Of a stretch of 41,881 bases of DNA, positions 10,563-22,900 are shown one piece after another. The translations under genes were made by a program, and so were the position numbers. Under the pieces are notes generated by a model, which saw nothing but the letters and a program-made list of their open reading frames with translations, had not been told where the DNA came from and searched no databases. The stretch spans positions 1-41,881 of the forward strand of contig FLMG01002581.1 in NCBI GenBank assembly GCA_900088475.1. The letters run 5' to 3'. The first letter of the stretch is position 1. Every line of letters starts with the position of its first letter. The stretch comes from Hyphochytrium catenoides (taxonomy: Eukaryota > Sar > Hyphochytriomycetes > Hyphochytriales > Hyphochytriaceae).

Positions 10563-13500
10563 ATGGTGAGAGTATCGAGAAAACTTGCTCGTCTACGCGC
10601 GCTAGTTCTAACGTTTCGTTCTCGTAGGAAGCTCAGACAGAGACAGATGCCCGGCCAAAGCGCAAAAGAGTCAATGATGATATCGCTTACTATGACACCA
10701 TCAACAACCTCCAGATGCAGGAGAAGCTCCTTAAGCTTTATAAGTATCAAAAGCGCCAGATTGAGCGGCTTCAGCGCGCTCCGGCTCCTGAAAATGAGAC
10801 GCCTCCAGCTCCTATTCAGCCGAATGCTGCCGATCGTCGGAACAAAAAGCGTCGCAGGATCAAGGCGCGCCGGTTGGAGGGAGACGGAAGCTCTACTGAA
10901 ACGGACTATGAGAGCGTCAGCTATGATAACAGTGGAGCTCATGGGCCGGAAGATGAGGGCCCGCGGGTGCTCCCTGCTTGGAAGCCCTTCGTCAGAGATC
11001 ACCCTGGGACGAGAAAGGCTCCTGTCAACATTCTCAACGTACCGTGGGAGAAAGAGCTACTCTTTAGTCGACCAGGTAGTGACGCTGAGCCTTAGGGCAT
11101 GTCCCGTTATATCGATCGCAACTCTATGTCCCATCACATGTCCACCTAGGGCACACAACATGCCTCTCTCATTTTGTCTCGCTACGGAGTCCCCCTGTTC
11201 GCTGCAAGTCTTGCCTCTGTTAGCTCAACGCCTTGTCAGCTGTGCCTCTCACATTCCCTTGACCGTCAAATTTCTGTCAACGTCATTTCTAGAAGGGGGA
11301 GACGCCTTGACGTGGTCAGACAACGTCCGGAAGAAGCTGTAAGATCCTGTATGAGCTCTCTTGTTACTTTTCTGCCTACCCTGATGCTTTGTCCCACAGT
11401 CTAAACCGTCAGGCAGCGACGAGGAAACCCTCAGTTGAGGTATAGTTTCCTATAGTCTATCATCATGTCTCATATTTTTAGGTCCGCTCCTGAGGCTGCA
11501 TCCTTCCCTATTTTGAATCTTCTTGCTTGGTTTGATACCTAATGTCGTCCTCTTGCTGTCAAGTAGAACCTTCGAGCCTTGGTTAATGACGTGCGAAAGC
11601 TGCTGCGTCCAATCCATGCAGATAGAATGAATGTAAGTCCAGCCTGGAGATGCTGGTAGAGGGCTTGATAGTCCTCTTTCTCTTGTCTCTCTGACCTATC
11701 GATTCTGGCACTAGTGGCTCCGCGTCTTCCGAGCCTACGCTCTTATTTTGCCCACGGCCGATCAGTTCGTGCGTATTGTCTTGCAGGTCACTAGCCTCTG
11801 ATCACCTCGCCTGCTGATTCAGTGCCTGAGCCGTGGCAGTCCTCTTCCGTCGCTTGATGTCATGAGAATTTTTAGAGGGTATCTGACTCCGGTATGTGAA
11901 GGCTCTACTCCAGGAAAACAGGAACCAGACCAAAAAGTTACTGCATCTACAAAAGCTTCACCGGGCACGCTCCCGACCAGACAGACTGAAGCGGTTCGAT
12001 ATATCGTCTGTTGCCTATCGTTCAGTCCTTGCCCTCACAGCCTGTGAAGCCAAGTGCTACGCATCGTGCGTAGTTGAGAAGAATTCTGACTCGACAACCG
12101 TGGCAAATGGGGTGAAGACGGATCCAGTAGTGGCAGAGCCATCAAAGTACAAACCTTCTCCTTCCTTAAGGCTGCCGTTTGTTGGAACTATCTCTTGCCC
12201 CTTTGCGAGCTCTTCTTCTTGTTAATGCAGTCATAGCCCATTCTGGGCCATCCTCCAGTGTATACTCCGGCCAGATAATGACTTTTCTCGTCCTTTTATC
12301 CTGCTACAGCGTAGTGCCTCTGCCTTGTATGATACCTCTGCCAAAGTCCACAGCGTGGATTGGCGTTAAGCGGAATTTGCGAACAAAGGACGATGTGAAT
12401 CTAGACTATGATCCATACTTTGAAGACAGATCAGGTCCGTCTCCTTCCTCTATTATTATTCTGGGGTTGCTTGCCTGTTAGAGATAAGGCGGGGTCATGT
12501 GAAGTACACAGGTTCCCAAAGAAGGAGCTAGGGTCATGAAGGGCGGCCGTCTGAAACCGCGTGCTCAAGGTTTAAGAGCTAGACAGAGTTGTACATTGAC
12601 GGACTCAAGAGAAGAGATTGATGAGAAGTAGTATGCCCGGAGCCGATAGACCACATCCTCTGGGTAGCTGAAGTCCTCTGATGATATACTCGCGCTCGGT
12701 TCTGGCGGTGGAATGCAGGGATCGATACTAGCGGTTTCATGTACCTGAAAAAAGAGCGACGTGAGCTTCTTCTAAGACTAAACGACGAGGTCGAGCAAGA
12801 GGCCCTCAAGATAGCAGTGGCGTGTTTTGGAGCGCAGACTGAGGTTGGTGACATAGTTTCCTCCTCTGCATAATCTCTCCCTTGCGCTCTTACAGACGAG
12901 GTGGCTTCCACTCTTCAACTGTAAGCCTCTCTTACCCTTAAGCCTATTTTGTCTCGGTAGGTGTTCCGCGCCTTGTCTACTATTTTCTGGGAAGTGCCGC
13001 CGACGGTGCTTCGGAGCATCCACCAAGAGTGGGTGTCGCTTCAGGGCAAGAGAGAAAGGTCAAACTCTTCTTTGGCTACTCAGCTGCTACGCAGTCCTGT
13101 AGAGGCCTGGGAGGGATTGTTTACTCAAGCAAAGGTCTCACGATCTGAAGCATGCAAGGTGCAAAAGCAAAGCCTCTTAATCAGTCCGCATATCCTTCCT
13201 CTACAGCTTCCGGCTAACTATATGTTGAACGCTGTGCAGAGCCATCTCCAGCTTCTTATCGCTGGTCATAGCAGTAATAAGAGTGCAAGCGAGATTGACA
13301 GATATCTCGCTAAATGGCCGCCAAACGTAGAGATCTTCTCTAATTATTTGGATCATGGTTGTGCTGGCGGAGGAACCAGGTCAGTTCTTCTCGTGAGCAT
13401 AGGGCTACAGCTTTTGCATAGGGTGGGCTGGTTGGTGTGGGCTGTTTTGGACCTACCTCCTTACTTCTGTGTCCTGTTCATGTTTCTTCTCAGCCTGTTC

Positions 13501-16402
13501 TGTCGTATTCAGGACCGTCTCATTGCCTTGAGTTTACCCTCGTAGTTCTGTGACTGACCATGAACCCTTGGCCCTTTGCATTTATCTGTAGATCTGGTTC
13601 CTATCAAGAGATGGTTAGACCGTATCGCTTGCTCTTTTGCCGTCGCTGCTATGTTTATGATTGCGTCAATCATGGGTCTGGACAACCCTTACCATCCCAA
13701 CATGTGGATCCCCTACCCCTGGTACTATAGTTAAGGAGAGAGGATGGACAAGTACGGGAACAGCCAAAGGGAAAGGAGATCATTGATACATAAATGAATA
13801 CAGAGGCTATAGGAGGAAGAGCTATGTTTGGTATATAGTTACCCTCCGCAAAGCGAAGAGAGAAACAGCAGGGTTCCCAAGTAAGGAGTGTGAGGCTGGC
13901 CATGTGAAGGTACACGAAGAAAGAAAGGGGGAGGGGGCTTACAGGGTTATTTGAGGCAAGAGAGGGATGATAGCTCCATGTGTTAGTCAAGAAGAAAGAG
14001 AAGTGGGCTGAGGACTGAGCGAGAATCTCCAGGACACTGTTAGCAACTCATATTGCTTTCCGTTCGGGCATCCATTCGACTTACAGGCCTTCCCCCAAGA
14101 GCTTGAGGTGTCAACCCCAGCTGCTGAAGAGGAGGAAGCTCCTTCCGATATACTTGAAACATGCGCGTCTCTCAAAGCGCCAGACGTTGAATCGGTGGCT
14201 GAATCGGATAGCGATCCCGCTCAGGTCAAGAGGCGAAGCAGCCGCTCTGCTACTGCGGTTGTTACCAGAGCAACAGAGAATGTCGTTCAGATCAAACGCC
14301 CTCAAGTCACACGCAAAGACCCCTTCACGTTTCTACGGAACGCCCAATCAAAGTCTCCAGTGGCTACAGACTGTGGACCGGGTTGCTATAAGAATAATCC
14401 GAAGCCTCTGCTAGACCTTGTGGTGGAAGGCAGCAGGGAGAACAGCCGCAGCCTGCGTTGGCTGGGAAAAGTCCCCAAGGGTCTTCTGTGTAAGCTGAAG
14501 GAGGTACATGGCCCTGACACCTGCATGATGGCTAAGTGCCTGCCTGAGTTCACTTGTGAAGAGCTATCGCTTCTCCTCGAGACCGAAAGGTAGAGTGTGC
14601 CTGCGAATTTATCCTTGCCTGTGCCTTTGTGAGGGTCCCGCCTTCATCTTATGTCACTGGGCGCATTGAAATTAGATGTGCAAGTCGAAGTACCACTCTC
14701 CCTCTTGTTTTTGGCATAACAGTCGCTGCTGTTGTAACCTGACGACTCTATCCTGACCGCTATAGAGTCGCTCTTCAAGAGACAGCTGGAGTAGAGGCTG
14801 CTGCCGGCGATAAAGGCTCTCAGAATGGAGGACAAGCTGTCTCTATCTGCCGCCCTTCTAAGCGGACAATGTATAGGAGAGGAGGCCGGCAAGCTGCTGT
14901 TACGGTCGAATCCATTCCCTGCAGTCACGAGGGTCATTGTTCTTCTGAAAACTGCATTTGTATCCAAAACTCGATCTTCTGCTCCAAGTTTTGTGGCTGT
15001 GCAGGCTCTTCTTGCTCGAACGTACTGCTGGGCTGCCGCTGCGTGGTCGGCATGTGTAATACACTTGTCTGCTCGTGCTTAGCGGGAGGACGCGAGTGCG
15101 ATCCAGAGCTCTGTCATACATGCGGCGCGAGCGAGCTACGAGGCAAGTCCAGAGGACGTGTCTGTGGCGCAGGTGAATGCTGCGAAGGACACACAGAGAC
15201 AGCAAAACGACAAGGCGCGATCGATGAGGCTAATCTGTTGAGTGAGAAGAGATCAACGGCTAACTGGGCAGGAGACAGAAAGGAAGATGGCATTCAGACA
15301 GCAACAGGAGAGAGTCAGTGCAAGAATCTGTACTTTCGGCGGGCTCTCCATAAAAGGATTCTGCTTGGACGCTCCTCCATACACGGCTGGGGTGCATTTC
15401 TTTGTGAACCTGTAGAGAAGAATGAGATGATCTATGAATATCAGGGAGAGGTGATCACAACGGTAGGTCAAGCGCGAAGATCAATGTCTCCTTGTCATGC
15501 ACGATAGTCAGCAGTAACGGCACAGTGGCTTATAGAAGATTGGGATGGGTCAGCGAGTGCCAGGAGGAGGTATAGGCGTGAAAAGCTGGGGAAGAGATGG
15601 GATCACAACGGTAGCTTGAGTCGAATCCATGAACCCCTCCTTTATGGACGATACAGTGGCCGAAGGAGAAGTGACACAGTGGCTTATAGACTTTGCAGAG
15701 AAGGTTAGGGCAAAGAGGGCCAACGAGGAGATTTAGCGTGACAGTAGAAAAAGAGAGCGATGTCCTGTCCGGGTCTCCTTCCCAACCCACCTGGACCTTC
15801 GCCATTTCTCAATGTCTCTGTTTGGTTTGCATGCAGGAAGAGGCTGATCGACGGGGCTTGGCGTATGACCGTATCGACCGCTCATTTTTGTTTGACTTGA
15901 ATGACGAATGCGTGGTGGATGCAGCACGACTGGGGAACAAGATCAAGTTCGCTAATTATGATCGACAACCCAACTGCTCGGCCAAGATTCTTTTAGTCGA
16001 TGGAGATCATAGAATTGGAATCTTTGCAAAGCGAGATATCTTGGCAGGTAAAGAGCTTGGTAGGGGAGAGAGAAACAGAGAAGAGATTTGTCCTTTTAAT
16101 GAGATCCTTTAGGGAGAGTTTGCCTGAAAGAGAGACGAGGAGCATACTTGCTGGGTAGTGAATTGGCCTTCTCTGTGAGCGAAGAAGGGACAATAGCAGT
16201 AAGACCCAGGGTGGAGATGCTTGGATGCCGATCATTCATAATCCATTTTAACCTTCATCTCACGTCTCTGTATCAATCTTTACCATGTCTTACAGGGGAG
16301 GAAATCTCCTTCGACTACGGCTATGCAGAGGAGCGAGCTCCCGTTTGGAGTCGAAACGACTACGTTGATTCGACACTCACACCTTCCATTTCTCCTAAGT
16401 GA
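10563..16402 (+). CDS. E(z): Enhancer-of-zeste histone H3K27 methyltransferase (PRC2 catalytic subunit)
   Basis: Proposed exons: 10563-10565, 10628-11075, 11293-11338, 11400-11439, 11567-11632, 11715-11786, 11902-12220, 12315-12434, 12719-12843, 12961-13379, 13592-13721, 14087-14589, 14766-15462, 15837-16047, 16296-16402. They sum to 3306 nt in phase, giving 1101 residues against about 750 in EZH2. N-terminal helices are followed by [13 protein letters not shown] (E(z)-like W...N..ED block), the zinc motif CRRCYVYDC (near 569-577), the Cys-rich CXC domain (from about 816, ending [15 protein letters not shown]) and a SET domain (about 955-1085: HGWGAF, DEADRRG-like [25 protein letters not shown]). 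This order is diagnostic of E(z)/EZH/CLF, which trimethylates H3K27 in PRC2. SET wording is closest to plant CLF. Oddities: N-terminal extension, about 50 extra residues between CXC and SET, and NY instead of NH in the cofactor-binding motif. The ATG abutting intron 1 and exons 7-8 are the least certain parts. Confidence 0.92.
15453..15700 (+). repeat. Imperfect tandem duplication across the E(z) exon 13 / intron 13 border
   Basis: The block gatcacaacggtag occurs at 15453 and 15601. The block acagtggcttataga occurs at 15522 and 15676. The first block is followed by the second after a similar distance in both copies, and partial similarity runs between them (ctccttgtcatgcacgata versus ctcctttatggacgata). 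This is a duplication of about 90 nt with an offset of 148-154 nt. The first copy contains the real end of exon 13 and its 5' splice site (ACG then GTAGGT). The second copy carries a diverged version of the same site inside the intron. Confidence 0.75.
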
Positions 16403-16999
16403 GACCCTATAAGCCAGGCAAAAGAGAAGCAAACGGCGGAAGGTCCCTCTTCTCTTCACTATCCACACTTTGGCCATTACAGAGAGCGCACTGCTTTACT
16501 AAAAAAATATGAGAAAAGGGAAATGATATTAATAAATGGAAGATTTATACCATCGCCTCCGGTGCGCCGATGAAGATAGTCGCGCTGGCGGGGTACCTGC
16601 CATAGCAGTTCAGGAATGAGACCAAGCGGTGAGCATTACGACGCAGAGAACTTAGAGGGCAAGGTCGACCACTAGACGCTACAAACACTGGTACCGAAGC
16701 CGTTTAGAAGAAGAAGAACTAACAATGAAGCCAGTGAAGATGTTCAGGCCTGTCCGTCAACTCTCAGCTGATTCAAGAGCGCCCGGCTATTAGACTTTCT
16801 CCACCTCTCTCACGATACACACCTTTTATTTCTTGAAAGGGAGGTCATCCGCTTATTAGGATGGACGTGAGGAGATGGTAGCTGGAATGCGGCCGCTCCT
16901 CCCTCCTTAGTGGGCGTCTTGGCAGGCTCAATGATAGGATAAATAGCTGGGATACGGCCACTGTGCTCTCGGCTATCAACAAGCAGAGAAGAACAGAAT
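16403..16999. other. Intergenic region between convergent E(z) and Rictor genes
   Basis: About 600 nt separate the E(z) stop from the Rictor stop, which is transcribed towards it. The stretch should hold both 3' UTRs. A sequence tagctggaatgcggcc (near 16880) and tagctgggatacggcc (near 16945) forms a short diverged repeat. The AT-rich start (16500-16550) could include polyadenylation signals (aataaat). No gene is seen. Confidence 0.5.
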
Positions 17000-19900
17000 T
17001 CAAGTTAGCTCTTCAGGTCTCCTTATCGAAAGACTCTGTGTACCAGCACAGAAACAGCAGGTTGGCAGCGAGAGTGCTCTAACTATCCTGTACCTGAGCA
17101 TGGACTCGCTTCCCTGGAGCTCTGGAGCAGTGCTGTTCTTCCTCTTAACGTCGGCTGCCTGTTCTTCTATCGCTTTCCAAGAGTATTCCGAGAGGTCGCA
17201 ACCATCGAAGAGATCATGAATGAAGCGCCGCACAGGCAATCGGTAGCTGGAATGACGGGCAAGCTGATCTCAGATTCCCTAGTTATCCTGACCTATCCCA
17301 ATATCTCCGTTCTGTCACTCCCAGCCTCTTGCCTTCACCGCTGTCCAATGTCTTCCTTCCTCAAGGTATGTCGCTCCCACACTATCGTCGACTAAGAGTT
17401 GTCAATACCCTTGCGAATTCTCTGTTCCTCTTCAAAACCAGATCGCAGACTCTAAGGATCCATACCTGTAGCACTCCAGCAGCCTCTCCACATGCATCCT
17501 GAGCCCTAGCGACTTAAATAGATAAGGCTTCGCAGCCTTGAGTCTGCACAAAGCAGCCGAGAGAATGATGGTTAATGCGTGTCCAGAGAGCGAACCGTAG
17601 ATAGATCTTAGTTAGCATAGTGGAAAGCGCCTCAAGACTGACAAGCGAATATCTACCTTGTGAGTGCGAAGTGAGCCTCCTTCTGATGGATATGATTGCT
17701 CAGCTTCCCAATCTGCAAAAGAACATCTCCCCATTCCTCCTAACGGGCACAGCACCATTTTACAGCTTAGAGATCTATTATGGAGGAATGTTTGCGGCAA
17801 TTAGCATCTTACATGTTCAGGAGGCAATAGAAGCGATGTTGGATAGGATTCCACAGCCTCTGCGGCTGAACCTTGGTAGTCATACTCCGGCAGCTGTTGA
17901 GACAGACAATGGCGGGAGAATGCCAAAATGTAAGTCACTTCTTTCAACTAACTTGATGTCATCTTCTACAGGGACCATGTCAGTGCTCATTGCTTATGTC
18001 GTGCATGCTCTTGGCGACTGATGGCTTGAATGCTCCGTGACTCTCTCTCTCTCTTCTCACACAATCCCTCTACATCTTGCGAGAACTACCTTGAAGAGCT
18101 CCTTGGTGTCTGATGGCATCGAAATCGTTGCCTTGGAATCCTGAGGAGACTCCCAGCCCAGCTGCATCAGCGCTCGTCGACCCGGAACTGAGCGGGATAT
18201 GAGCCCCAAAACGTAGAAGCAAGTCCTACATGGGGTCAGAGAGATAGCCAGCGATAAGTACACACAAAGAAAAGCAATGCGTGTGTATGCAAGTGTTCTT
18301 TCCAGTGACATTGGAAGGTGGCCTCAGGTAATAGTAGAAAAGGGTTAAGGTGAGGATCCAGGCTAGATTATGAAGTCGTGATCTCATAGGCGAAAGTCTG
18401 AGCATGCTTTCAGTCTTACCCTCTCAAAGAAAGAGCTGGGGAATGGCGCACCAGGTTGACCACTGTCTCCACGAAGTTAGATGACGACTTGCGCAGCAGC
18501 TCGAAGCCACGAGGGCTGGCGCCGATATGACCCTGCCGAGAGAAAGCAAGACGCAGTTATGTAAAAAGGACAAGGAGCAGCACGGGATGAGAGTTTATGG
18601 AGGATACAGAGATCAATCATGAGAAGGACACGCCTAGGGTGGTACGACGTTCAGGAGGCTCATTATCTCAGATCAGTACACGGAAGTTGGAGAGAGAATG
18701 AAGAGACATCCAATCTGAACTTGACCTACCAGAGCCCAAAGAGCCGCTCTTCTTTCTATTGGCACACTTGAAGGGTCCTCGACAGTATGTACAAAGTGTG
18801 GCACATGGTTGCTCTGACGTAGAAGCCGGCACCCAGCCTCTGTCTTCGCCAGTTCACCATACAAATGGGGAGGAAGAGGCACACGAGGGGAACTAGAAGG
18901 CGGCCATTAGGGAAACTGGAAGAGGGCGTCACGGTCAATCGAAGAGCGAGAACAAATAAAGAGCCAGAACTGGTGTATCATCGCAACCCTTCAGAAAAAG
19001 AATAGTAGAAAGATGAATGAATCCGACGTTTAAGTTAATGGACTGTAAGGAGCTCCTGGACCTAGTTCATCCCCATACCGTTTGGGCAAAAGCTCCAGCG
19101 TAAACTCGACAGATTTTAGCCAGACGGTTGGCTTCAGGGGCGAAAGACAAGCATTTCTTAGTTCTGGGAGCGGAGGTTCGATAGCAGCACACCTCTCGTC
19201 AATACAGCTAGATACCCTTAGCTTACCTCGACGGCTCCAAAACCCTCCTCAACCTCGAAAGTCCAAAGCGCCCTTTCACCTGGGGCACAAATCGTGCATT
19301 CTGGAGCCTTTAATGGGCCCTTAGCACGTTGCTCTGGCCTTCATGACAAGAGTGAAAGGCATGGCCTTAGCTCCATCTCTTCAAGAGTTTCTCTCTCTCT
19401 CTATGGCCATACGTAGATCTATCCCAGCTCACATTCCGCCCTCAAAGTTACTTGTTGTCTAACATGCACCAATTTGAACTGATTTCCACCTCTTAAGTCT
19501 CTAAGATTACAAGCACCACGCAGTACGATTGGGAACGGAATCTCTTGCTGTTGTAAACCCATAGCTTAAATCGCAGCCAACATCAATCTCCAGCATCCCT
19601 TGGTGATGCGCACACCTCTCCCGAATACCTGCAGTAACTCCAGTCTTTGTGCTCTTCTGCCTCGATTCCCTGCAATAGCGACAGATCGGATATCGCCGTT
19701 GACATGCTAGAGGTAATGCTATCCCCATCTCCTATCTGCTTCATTGAGAAATCATGCGATCGTGCATGCTGACGAGTGGCCCTCGCGGACTGCAGGGTAG
19801 TATCGTGGTGAGTCGTGGAAGTGTGAGACGGTAAGGACGAAGGAGACTGGTTGGAGACTATCAAAAGAGAGAAGACTCTAGAATATGCGACTCCGGATAG

Positions 19901-22900
19901 AAGCCACTGCCAGGACTTCTACCTTACCTCATAATTGCTGTTGGCAGAGTAGATAAAGTCTCCATTTCCTCGACAGGGAGGTCTTGTCTCTCCCTTCCTA
20001 TCGACAGGACACTTGCCAAGATAGAGACAGGCTTGCAAAATGTGGCTTGCCTGTATCTGAACTGGCTTGGGGTGACCCCGAGCATCTACCACCACCCCTA
20101 AGTAAAACAAGATTTTTATGAATGATAAGATCGAATGGATGTGCGAAGCAGATAGATCTTCTGTTGAGGGTAAGGGAGATGATAGGTAAGGAAACTCTAT
20201 GATTTAGACAGACTTAAACTCTACACTTAGCGGAAGGAGATAGAACGTCTTCGGGATGATTATCCTGGCCCCCTATTTTGCCAAATATCTTACCTTTCAG
20301 TCTGATTCCGTTCGCATCGGTAAGGCTGTCATCCCCATCATAGTTATCGGCCATCACTAAAGAGGCGTCTACGAATGTGTCTAGCGTACAAATGGCAGTG
20401 GTTAGAGGCACAATCCATCATAATGGGCGTAGAGCTCCCTCAAGGATTGGTAACTAAAGTACAAGAAAGCTTTTGCGAGTATACTTATGCAGAGAGTATT
20501 TTGGGACAACAGGGAGAGAAGCTCCTTGCGAATTAAGGCCAGAACACACGAACCGAGACTAAGGTTAGAAGGCGGTCCGCTCCCAGGCGGCCCCACTATC
20601 TTCACTTCCATGTTCCAAGGTAGACGGAACAGCCACTCCAAACTCCAATGAGCATCGGATGATTCCGCAGAGAGAGAAGCTCGAGGGACATACACTGCAA
20701 TGCACCGGAAAAAGAGCAGTACAAATCACGGTTAGAAGGCCGCACCTTCTATGTGATGGGTGAGTTGGAACAGTGGGGCAGAGTCAAGGTGGAATGACGA
20801 GCATAAGAAGAGTAGATACGAGGGCCAAAGAATAGACTCCAGCTCTGACGACCATAACCACGCAAAGGCTGATGAGGCACCTGGAATAGGTACTGGCCCT
20901 TTTTGGCCAAAACTCTCATTGGTTGGTTTCCTCGGGTCTCGGTTGAGCCCATTAACTAGGGCACGCTGTTGGTTCGACAATATAAGCGTTTCCGCAAAAC
21001 GGTCTTCTGCATTTGTATCAGCAACCCTATGGGCTTACTATACCCCTACAGTCGGCCCTTCAACCTACTACTGGACTGAGAGATTTGCCACATACCCTGT
21101 CCCTTTACTTCTTTTCACCTTCTCAGAGCACTTACCTCTACTTTATGTACGTATGCGATGTACTGGAAGTTGTGCCACTCTTGAAGTGCTTTAGACACCC
21201 ACTCCATGTCCATCAGGAATGCGAGACCTAAGCAAACAATCCCCGAATATCAGCCCGGTCGGTTGATAAGTTACCCAAAAAGAAGATGGCGTCTCATTGA
21301 TCTAGTCTGTAAACATACCTTCTGGGAGAGATAAAAATTTAAGTCTAAGATTGTTGGCAGCCGGAGTATCAAGCTGCAAGAGCTTCTGCGGCCTTTTGAG
21401 GATGGTCGCTAGGAGGTATTGAGGGTTCTGTGCTGCTTCCTCTAGAACACTCAGCGCTGCCAATGCCACCTGGAAGCAGTGCAAACAAACACAGAATAGA
21501 CTAAAACTTTGGGTGATGCACGCAGCATGGGCCCTCTAACTGAGGAACGCACATTGATGAGAACCAAGAACCCAAGTAAAATTGCCCGGGAACATGATGG
21601 AGCTCTGTACCACCCAACATATCCGGTAAATGGGCACAGTCGCAGAAACCTCATGAACTGCTAGAAGACACAGGTGAAGCCGTACCTCGTCCTCCTGATA
21701 GAGCTGCGTAACTAGAGTTTCCACTCCCCAATCCTTAAAGTCTGCCACATCCGCCCGCAAAAGAGCCCGAAGAAGGCATGTGGCATACAATCGGAGGGAT
21801 TTGGATCCGGATGTCATCCACATTTGAAGCAGATCTCTGATATAATCAGAGCGAGATCCAACAAATAGATCGGTTTAGTGAGACTAAGAGCGACATATTG
21901 AGCAGAGTGATTGACAGCACACTTAGGCCAAAGAAGCAGAAGACGTTGATAAAGAAGGTTGGTAAAGGGTAAGATCTGAGTGAAGACGTAGTCGCAGAAT
22001 TCGAGCCAATAAATAATTCTCTTCTGACCTTGAAGGCCCGTGAACCGTATAATCAAGGTTGGTCAATATCAGTCGCCTCAAAAAATCATGGCCCGGCATG
22101 TTCCCCATTGCGTAAAGGCGGGTAAAAAGGTTGCTCTCTTGCAGTAGATTCAACCCTGCTTCGCTCGAGCTCATCAGTCCTAAGAGTGTGAAGTACTCAC
22201 GAACCTATAGCATTATGCCCGCGAAACGGGGAACGGCAAAGCCGAGAAGCTATGGTCAGGGCCACGGACGAAACCTCAAATCCATCTAAGAATGTGAGAT
22301 AAACGTATAACACGAAGCTGAGAGATCTACGCTCAGTGATGGACAGCGGAGAGCACCATTGTCGCCGTGTGTGATGAGGACTATCTGCGTCTCATAACGC
22401 AACATGGGAGTACATTACCATTTGCCGTGAACAGCTCTCTGGTGAGAACATACGCTGCTGGAGAACCCCTACATAAGATGTTTAGACATGCTCTACCAGT
22501 ATAACATGGTGATATGCTCCAGCGGTCGAGAACATAGGTAGCTGCTGCGCGTAACGAAAACAAGATTACGGATAGTACCGGCAAACAGAGATGCGAAGGA
22601 AGTACCGACCCATAGACCCAGTTGGAATCAAGGCGCTCTAACTTACCTAAGTGACTCTCGACAATTTCGGCGTCAGGGCGGGCCTCAATCTCTAGAGCTT
22701 TCGCAATCTCACTTAGGAGTTTTCCTCTCCTGTCAGTCTTCAGAAAGCGGTCCCCTAGAGAGAAGGTCATGGTAAGTGCAGTGCGCCAAACGGTAGAGAA
22801 GAAGATAAAGTCATGACAGAGATGTAACGCCTCCTCAGTGTATGTCTGCTTGATAAGCTCAAATAGGTGAGATATTATTGAGATAGAGCCGGCTGTAATC

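Noticed and set aside
12885-12925. A 25-nt extra exon in E(z) between exons 9 and 10
   Set aside because: Including it breaks the frame, while joining 12843 directly to 12961 is phase-correct.
17620-18021. A 133-codon plus-strand frame
   Set aside because: It lies opposite three conserved, phase-consistent C-terminal Rictor exons and has no domain.
20760-21194. A 144-codon plus-strand frame
   Set aside because: It lies antisense to Rictor exons and introns, with no coding character of its own.
22170-22200. A 21-nt GT-AG segment (starting GTGAGT, ending CTTAG) in Rictor as an ultrashort intron
   Set aside because: Removing it breaks the frame, and the segment itself encodes the conserved YFTLLG block. 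A microexon model explains the phase better.
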